Below, in pieces: positions 34,396 to 39,660 of a DNA stretch of 39,660 nt. The notes below the pieces were generated by a model, which worked only from the letters and a program-made list of their open reading frames with translations, searched no databases and had not been told where the DNA came from. The position numbers and the translations under genes were made by a program. The first letter of the stretch is position 1, and each line of letters begins with the position of its first letter. Origin of the DNA: Candidatus Cloacimonetes bacterium 4572_55 (GTDB lineage Bacteria > 4572-55); contig NBMB01000027.1 of NCBI GenBank assembly GCA_002084765.1, positions 1 through 39,660 of the forward strand, written 5' to 3'.

Positions 34396-35670
34396 ATGGG
34401 AACATATTTTATTCGCCGCGGCTTGCTGATGATCCCCACATTTTTTGGGGCGACGATTTTGGTATTTGTTATCTTACAACTCGCTCCCGGGGGACCGTTG
34501 GAGCAAGTAATTCGTCAGATGCAAGCAGGCGGCCAGGAAGCTGGAGAAGCGGGTGGCGGCGGCAGCGGGGATGTTGCCGGCGGTGACATTATGACGAAAG
34601 ATCAATTGGATAAATTGAAGCGGTTTTATGGTTTTGACAAGCCGATTATTGTCCGCTATCTGATGTGGCTTGGCGTCTGGTCTCGTGAGATTGAACATCG
34701 CGATGTGGAATTTGAGCCAGGCGTCTATGAGATGCGCAGCTCGGTCGGACGTGGGAATTACATTGTTATTAAGCGGACAGACCAGGAAAAATATAGCATC
34801 TTTAATGATGACGGCAAAACCCCAAATATTGAGTGGCACGCACATCAACTGGACACGAAAGAAGAAAGTGACAATATTCGAGCCACCTATTACAAAACCG
34901 AATTCTCTGGTATATTGACCGGAAACCTTGGCAAATCTTACTCATACGTCCAGCCTGTCACCGATGTGATGAAGCCCCGCTTTAAAGTCTCTGTATTCTT
35001 CGGCATAATCGGCTTTCTACTCAGCTACTCGGTTTGCATTCCATTAGGCATCAGCAAAGCTTTGCGTCACGGCTCGCCATACGATTTTTTCAGTAGTGCT
35101 TTGGTCTTTATGGGATACTCAATTCCTGGTTGGGCATTAGGAGCTGTATTGCTCATGGCACTTGGCGGCGGTTCATTCTGGGATATTTTTCCGTTAGGCG
35201 GATTCCGATCCGAAAACTGGGATATGCTCCCTCTATGGGGAAAGATAATCGACCAGGCGCATCATGCGGTTTTGCCGATTATTGCCTATTCAATCGCCAG
35301 TTTTGCCACATTGACAGTTCTGATGAAAAACAGTCTGCTGGAAAATTTATCTCAGGATTATGTGCGCACCGCATTTGCCAAAGGTATCAGCGAAAAGCGG
35401 GTCGTTTGGCTGCACACCCTGCGCAATTCCGTGATTCCTATCGCGTCTATGATTGGCTATGCAGTCATGATACTGATCGCCGGATCATACTTTGTCGAGG
35501 TGGTCTTCAATATCGACGGCTTCGGAAAAATGAGCTATCAAGCCGTGTTGGATCGGGATTATCCTATCGTGATGGGATTTCTCGTAGTTGTGGTTTTATT
35601 GAGATTGGTGGCAAATATTTTGTCCGATCTCGCATTGGCAATGGTTGATCCGAGAATTCGATTCAGATAA
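34396..35670 (+). CDS. YejB-like oligopeptide ABC transporter permease
   Basis: The 424-residue inner-membrane permease has about six TM helices and the MetI-type coupling signature (AKGISEKRVVWLHTLRNSVIP). It matches YejB in several places: MGTYFIRRGLLMIPTF at the start, APGGPLEQ, a Gly-rich linker (about 43-62), RFYGFDKPI, GNLGKSYSY (from residue 176), GSYFVEVVFNIDGFGKM, RDYPIVMG and the end LAMVDPRIRFR. E. coli YejB is about 364 residues; the excess is an insertion of roughly 75 residues (about 96-172, beta-rich and charged) in the first external loop before GNLGKS. The start has GAGGGC upstream. It pairs with the YejE-like permease downstream. Confidence 0.9.
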   Translation: MGTYFIRRGLLMIPTFFGATILVFVILQLAPGGPLEQVIRQMQAGGQEAGEAGGGGSGDVAGGDIMTKDQLDKLKRFYGFDKPIIVRYLMWLGVWSREIEHRDVEFEPGVYEMRSSVGRGNYIVIKRTDQEKYSIFNDDGKTPNIEWHAHQLDTKEESDNIRATYYKTEFSGILTGNLGKSYSYVQPVTDVMKPRFKVSVFFGIIGFLLSYSVCIPLGISKALRHGSPYDFFSSALVFMGYSIPGWALGAVLLMALGGGSFWDIFPLGGFRSENWDMLPLWGKIIDQAHHAVLPIIAYSIASFATLTVLMKNSLLENLSQDYVRTAFAKGISEKRVVWLHTLRNSVIPIASMIGYAVMILIAGSYFVEVVFNIDGFGKMSYQAVLDRDYPIVMGFLVVVVLLRLVANILSDLALAMVDPRIRFR

Positions 35671-35738
35671 ATCGATTTCTGATAATTATATAATAGAACG
35701 AACGTCTCCAATTCCTTTTATATAGAAGAGTTTGAAAT

Positions 35739-36836
35739 ATGGAAAAACAAGAAAATAGAGCGTCCGCTCATGTGGAAACGAAACCCAAAGAGCAACAGAT
35801 TTCGCTCTCGATTCTGAAAAAAAGATGGTTGAAGTTCAAAACCCTCAAGCGAGGATACTATTCGTTTATCATCCTCATTGTATTTTATCTGGTCTCATTT
35901 ACATTTCCATTCATTTTTATAAGCTCCAGAGCGTTGGTTGTCCATTATGAAGGAAAAAATTATTTTCCAACGATTGCCGGTTTCTATCCTGGCGAGTTTT
36001 TTGGAGAAGACGTTTCGGGTGAAGCGAACTATCGCGAGCTTAAAGAGAAATGGAAACGTGCAAAAAGTGACAACTGGGTATTGCTTGCTCCTTATGAATA
36101 CGGTCCACTTGAAGACATCACGACTGAAGGCAACAAGATGTTCGAGAAACCCTCTTCCAAGCATTGGTTAGGATCGGACAATACCGGGCGAGACGTGTTT
36201 TCCAGACTTATGCTGGGATTTACTATTTCTATTTCCTTCGGAATCTTCATCACCACGGTCTCATACGTGATCGGAGTTTCGTTGGGCGCGGCTATGGGCT
36301 ATTTCGGAGGAAAGTTTGACCTCATTTTTCAGCGCTTTATCGAAGTTTGGTCCACACTCCCGCTACTTTTTGTAGTGATCATTATCAGCTCGATTGTCAC
36401 GCCGAACTTCTTTTTGCTGGTGGCGATTCTGGCGTCGGTTAGCTGGATGGGAATGACCTACTTCATGCGAGCCGAATTCTATCGAGAAAAAACTAAAGAT
36501 TATGTCGCCGCAGCGTTATCTATGGGACAAAGCAATCGTAAAATTATTTTTAAACATATCCTGCCGAACTCGCTGGTGCCGATTATCACCTATTTCCCAT
36601 TTTCGGTGATATCAGGTATTTCGTCATTGGTAGGTCTCGACTTCCTCGGCTTCGGCTTGCCGCCGCCTACGCCCAGTTGGGGGCAAATGGTTTCGGTCGG
36701 TCTACAAAATATTACGAAATGGTGGATGGTTTTATCACCGTTAGGCGCGTTATTCATCACGCTGATGTTGATTGTTTTTATCGGTGAAGCCATTCGTGAA
36801 GCATTCGATCCAAAAGTCTTTTCAAGGTTACGATGA
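35739..36836 (+). CDS. YejE-like oligopeptide ABC transporter permease
   Basis: This is the 365-residue partner permease. After a cytoplasmic N-terminus (LKKRWLKFKTLKRGYYS) and TM1 it has the long external segment typical of YejE (ALVVHYEGKNYFPTIAGFYP), then KHWLGSDNTGRDVFSRLMLG, five further TM helices and the coupling motif AALSMGQSNRKIIFKHILPNS. The C-terminal LDFLGFGLPPPTPSWGQM is characteristic of OppC/DppC/YejE permeases. It overlaps the next gene by four bases (ATGA), implying coupled translation of permease and ATPase. Confidence 0.92.
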   Translation: MEKQENRASAHVETKPKEQQISLSILKKRWLKFKTLKRGYYSFIILIVFYLVSFTFPFIFISSRALVVHYEGKNYFPTIAGFYPGEFFGEDVSGEANYRELKEKWKRAKSDNWVLLAPYEYGPLEDITTEGNKMFEKPSSKHWLGSDNTGRDVFSRLMLGFTISISFGIFITTVSYVIGVSLGAAMGYFGGKFDLIFQRFIEVWSTLPLLFVVIIISSIVTPNFFLLVAILASVSWMGMTYFMRAEFYREKTKDYVAAALSMGQSNRKIIFKHILPNSLVPIITYFPFSVISGISSLVGLDFLGFGLPPPTPSWGQMVSVGLQNITKWWMVLSPLGALFITLMLIVFIGEAIREAFDPKVFSRLR

Positions 36837-38353
36837 TACACGAAAAATTGTTCGAAGTAAAAGGTCTGAAGACCCAATTTAAGGTCGGAGATAAAATCGC
36901 TCAGGCGGTTAACGGCGTTGATTTCGATATTTTCAAAGGGGAAGTGTTGGGGATTGTCGGCGAATCCGGTTCCGGGAAATCCGTAACTATGCTGTCTCTT
37001 ATCCAATTGATTCCCAATCCCCCGGGAGAAGTGATTGACGGGCAGGTTATTTTTGACGGGGAACAGATATTTAACGGAGAAGAGCTCCAGAAGATCAAGG
37101 ACATCCCGAAATATAAATTTTTCCCTAAACTTGATAATGAAGACAAGCGGCAAATTGCTTCCGCGCTGTTCGTTGTCGGGTGGATGATCTTGCATCTGGT
37201 GCTGCCCATACCGGGCTTGCTCATGTTTTTTATCTCAATGATATTAAATTTTGCGACCATGTATTTCCTGTTCTTTACATCGCCGCAGAGGAGACCGCTC
37301 GCCAAATTCCGAGAAAAATTATACAGACGGATGCGTGAACTTCGCGGTCGCGACATCGCTATGATCTTCCAAGAGCCGATGACCTCTCTGAATCCGGTTT
37401 ATACGATCGGTATGCAGATTATCGAAGCTATTTACGCCAAAAATATTTTCGATTTCCTCAGAGATTGGATAATATTAAATCGGAAGCGCGACAAACAACT
37501 CATATTGAAAAGCCGAGCAATTTTCAGCGCGATTGGCGGCGGGTTGTCGCTCCTTTTTTATCAATTGCTGACTGGTTGGACATTCTCTCTAAAATCGCTT
37601 ATTATCGGCTTTGCTATTGGTGCTTTACTTCCATTGGCTTACTCGCTGATCGTCCTGATTTTGGATGGCATGATCCCCTCCTCCTACAGGAAAAAATCGG
37701 AAAAGCTGTTCAATGAGGGCGTCAAATTATTAGACCTGGTTGGAATTCCCGATCCGGCGCAGCGAATGATGGACTACCCGCACCAGTTTTCCGGCGGAAT
37801 GCGCCAGCGAGCGATGATCGCTATGGCATTGGCAAAAAATCCAGCACTCCTGATTGCAGACGAGCCAACCACAGCGCTGGACGTTACAATTCAGGCGCAA
37901 ATTCTTGAGCTCATGGTCGAGATCAAGGAAAAGCGGAAAGAATCCGCGATTGTGCTGATTACTCATGATCTGGCAGTCGTGGCGGAGACGTGCGAGCGGG
38001 TAATTGTGATGTACGGAGGCATGATTCAGGAAAATGCTCCCACAATCGGTTTGTTTGATAATCCCTACCATCCATATACTAGAGGATTGCTCAACTCTAT
38101 TCCTCGACCGGATAAGGATAAAAAAATCGATCGGTTGGACGCAATTCGAGGCATGGTGCCGAATATTCTCAATTTTCCAAAAGGCTGTAAATTCTGTACT
38201 CGCTGTGATTTCGAGCTGAATATCTGTGAGAATACCCCGCCCGAACTGAGGAAAGTAGGCAAAGAGACTGAAAATCATTTTGTTCGATGCCATCTCTATG
38301 ATCCAAAATTTTCGAAGGAACTCGCGGAATTCAACAAAAAATCTCAAACCTGA
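36833..38353 (+). CDS. Oligopeptide ABC transporter ATPase (OppD/DppD type) with two membrane-hairpin insertions
   Basis: The 506-residue protein has every ATPase motif: Walker A GESGSGKS (43-50), Q-loop Gln180 in [12 protein letters not shown], signature FSGGMRQR (319-326), Walker B LLIADEP (Glu344) and the H-loop ITHDLAVV. The C-terminal oligo/dipeptide extension has CKFCTRC and a later Cys, a likely Fe-S motif in this family. It is about 170 residues longer than usual. Hydrophobic pairs at about 108-124/126-148 and 230-246/253-277 fall between Walker A and Q-loop and between Q-loop and signature. Each pair is flanked by basic residues ([30 protein letters not shown]), as expected if both ends stay in the cytoplasm. 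The companion ATPase downstream lacks both insertions. It corresponds to the first half of the fused YejF of E. coli. Confidence 0.88.
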   Translation: MIHEKLFEVKGLKTQFKVGDKIAQAVNGVDFDIFKGEVLGIVGESGSGKSVTMLSLIQLIPNPPGEVIDGQVIFDGEQIFNGEELQKIKDIPKYKFFPKLDNEDKRQIASALFVVGWMILHLVLPIPGLLMFFISMILNFATMYFLFFTSPQRRPLAKFREKLYRRMRELRGRDIAMIFQEPMTSLNPVYTIGMQIIEAIYAKNIFDFLRDWIILNRKRDKQLILKSRAIFSAIGGGLSLLFYQLLTGWTFSLKSLIIGFAIGALLPLAYSLIVLILDGMIPSSYRKKSEKLFNEGVKLLDLVGIPDPAQRMMDYPHQFSGGMRQRAMIAMALAKNPALLIADEPTTALDVTIQAQILELMVEIKEKRKESAIVLITHDLAVVAETCERVIVMYGGMIQENAPTIGLFDNPYHPYTRGLLNSIPRPDKDKKIDRLDAIRGMVPNILNFPKGCKFCTRCDFELNICENTPPELRKVGKETENHFVRCHLYDPKFSKELAEFNKKSQT

Positions 38354-38365
38354 AGTATCCAAGCA

Positions 38366-38410
38366 AAATCCGCGTAATCTGTGGATTCTGCAAATTCTGC
38401 GGATTATCAC
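38366..38410 (-). repeat. Dispersed intergenic repeat copy between the two ATPase genes
   Basis: AATCCGCGTAATCTGTGGATT followed by CTGCAAATTCTGCGGATTATCAC is the reverse-oriented counterpart of the 25183-25215 copy. It fills the gap between the stop at 38353 and the true start of the next gene, and explains why an open frame begins at a GTG (38381) inside it. Confidence 0.6.
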
Positions 38411-38431
38411 TACGTTTTATTCGAGGACTCC

Positions 38432-39451
38432 ATGACAGCAGATAACACTTTAGTCGAAGTTAAAGACCTGAAAGTCTATTTTCCCATATTCGGCGGTATT
38501 TTCTCCAAAAAAATAGCGGCTGTAAAGGCTGTGGACGGCATTTCTTTTGATCTGAATCGGGAGGAGACCGTGGGGCTGGTCGGCGAGTCGGGATGCGGCA
38601 AAACAACTGTGGGACGCGCGATGATCAATATCTTGCGCCATATCGCACCGGATGTGGAAATCTACGGGAATATCAAGTATCATTTCAAGGGGAAAAGCGA
38701 GTCGCCAGTCGATTTCGCACAGCGTGCGCCCAAGCAGATCCGCCAATATCGGTCCAAAGTGCAAATGATCTTTCAGGACCCTTATGCGTCGTTGAATCCG
38801 AGAATGACAGTGGCGCAAATTATCGGGGAGCCGCTTTCTTTACATACGAAAATGACCGATTCGGAAATGAAAGATCGTGTGGGCTGGTTATTGAATACGG
38901 TCGGCTTGCAACCGGAGCAGGCGTACCGCTACCCTCACGAATTTTCCGGGGGACAGCGCCAACGCGTCGGTATCGCGCGTGCGCTCGCCACAAACCCTGA
39001 CCTGATTATCTGCGACGAGCCGGTCTCGGCTTTGGATGTTTCTATCCAGGCGCAAGTGATCAACTTGATGATGGACCTCCAGGACGAGTTCAACGTGTCC
39101 TACCTTTTTATCGCGCATGATCTCTCCGTTGTCGAGCATATAGCGGATAAGATAGCGGTGATGTATCTTGGCAATATTGTGGAGTTTGGGGGAAGCGAAG
39201 ATATCTTCTATCGCCCGATCCATCCTTATAGCAAGGCGCTGCTCTCCGCGGTGCCGCTGCCAAATCCGAAACGTGAACGAGCTGGTCGAGTCGTGCTTAA
39301 AGGCGATGTGCCGACACCAATCAACAAGCCTTCCGGGTGCGGATTCCGTACCCGATGCCCATTGGCTCAGCCCTCCTGCGCGGAAAATATTCCCTTGCTG
39401 GAGGAGCAGGAGCCGAACCATTTTGTCGCCTGTCCAGTAGTGAGTCGGTAA
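38432..39451 (+). CDS. Oligopeptide ABC transporter ATPase (OppF/DppF type)
   Basis: The 339-residue second ATPase of the importer has Walker A GESGCGKT (51-58), Q-loop Gln115 in [12 protein letters not shown], signature FSGGQRQR (171-178), Walker B IICDEP (Asp195-Glu196) and H-loop [11 protein letters not shown]. The oligo/dipeptide C-terminal region has [12 protein letters not shown] and Cys-containing GCGFRTRCP. Spacing between motifs is normal, unlike the preceding ATPase. ATG 38432 is chosen because GAGGA lies just upstream and homologues begin near [11 protein letters not shown]; a GTG 51 bases earlier lies inside an intergenic repeat. The two ATPases would form the heterodimer that powers the permease pair. 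It is the last gene of the operon. Confidence 0.95.
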   Translation: MTADNTLVEVKDLKVYFPIFGGIFSKKIAAVKAVDGISFDLNREETVGLVGESGCGKTTVGRAMINILRHIAPDVEIYGNIKYHFKGKSESPVDFAQRAPKQIRQYRSKVQMIFQDPYASLNPRMTVAQIIGEPLSLHTKMTDSEMKDRVGWLLNTVGLQPEQAYRYPHEFSGGQRQRVGIARALATNPDLIICDEPVSALDVSIQAQVINLMMDLQDEFNVSYLFIAHDLSVVEHIADKIAVMYLGNIVEFGGSEDIFYRPIHPYSKALLSAVPLPNPKRERAGRVVLKGDVPTPINKPSGCGFRTRCPLAQPSCAENIPLLEEQEPNHFVACPVVSR

Positions 39452-39488
39452 TCTATCCTAATTTTAGAATAGAAAATAATTCGAGATA

Positions 39489-39519
39489 AAGGGTGTTGCA
39501 TGAGCAATGCCCTTTTTTT
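39489..39519 (+). terminator. Intrinsic terminator of the peptide-importer operon
   Basis: An 11-bp stem with two G-T pairs (AAGGGTGTTGC at 39489-39499 with GCAATGCCCTT at 39504-39514), an ATGA loop and a run of T to 39519, 38 bases after the last stop. Confidence 0.85.
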
Positions 39520-39626
39520 ATTGTAGCTGGATATGCTTTGAGAAAAAAAACATCTCTTTTTACAATATACCTTAGCATTTTTCCGATTCGTTCGTTTTAC
39601 TGACTAAGCACTTGATTTGGTTTCAG

Positions 39627-39648
39627 CTCGCTCCATGCGCGGGGCGAG
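39627..39648 (+). other. Small GC-rich hairpin near the right edge
   Basis: CTCGCTCC (39627-39634) pairs with GGGGCGAG (39641-39648), one G-T pair, with a 6-nt loop. Only 12 bases follow before the window ends, so it cannot be told whether this is a terminator, leader structure or chance. Nothing else is recognised in 39520-39660. Confidence 0.3.
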
Positions 39649-39660
39649 TGATTCTTTTGT

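Noticed and set aside
38381-38431. GTG start for the second ATPase
   Set aside because: The added residues come from the dispersed intergenic repeat; ATG 38432 has GAGGA upstream and fits homologue length.

Overview
The window is about 39.7 kb of bacterial chromosome of moderate GC content, densely packed and almost entirely on the + strand. Lipoprotein signal peptides, a succinylase-type dapD and a Yej-type oligopeptide importer suggest a Gram-negative (diderm) organism. A beta-propeller protein fused directly to a SpoIIE-type phosphatase, a DUF4388 protein and many TPRs are typical of environmental lineages such as Calditrichota, KSB-type candidate phyla or some deltaproteobacteria. There is no rRNA or other marker here to settle the taxonomy. 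I saw no tRNA, rRNA, CRISPR array, transposase or phage gene.

Layout: (1) 1-10508 is most of one giant gene made of about 35 tandem beta-sandwich-like repeats of roughly 85-130 residues, entering from beyond the left edge. It is broken at 7467 by what looks like a 4-nt deletion, giving two overlapping reading frames. (2) 10549-13188 holds a terminator, accA (acetyl-CoA carboxylase), a strong promoter, a DUF4388 protein with a forced TTG start, and another terminator. (3) 13248-18683 holds a double-AAA+ Clp-type unfoldase with a non-standard TPR-containing N-terminus, a short apparent PHP-phosphatase remnant, and a convergent - strand TPR protein. (4) 19055-25119 is a three-gene signalling operon: a periplasmic propeller/transmembrane/SpoIIE phosphatase, a soluble PAS-type SpoIIE phosphatase, and an exported trypsin-like protease. 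(5) 25354-27950 is a lysine/diaminopimelate operon, dapB-dapA-dapD, with a good sigma70-type promoter. (6) 28073-39519 is a Yej/Opp-type peptide ABC importer: three paralogous binding lipoproteins, two permeases (YejB- and YejE-like) and two separate ATPases.

The most unusual item is the first ATPase (36833-38353). It carries two insertions, each a pair of hydrophobic helices, placed between Walker A and the Q-loop and between the Q-loop and the signature motif. The nucleotide-binding subunit may therefore itself be anchored in the membrane. Other points of interest are the giant repeat protein (frameshift, covarying cysteine pairs, recent internal duplications), the TPR-Clp hybrid, the phosphatase-protease operon, a perfect 16-bp palindrome before the first binding-protein gene, and a degenerate intergenic repeat present three times.
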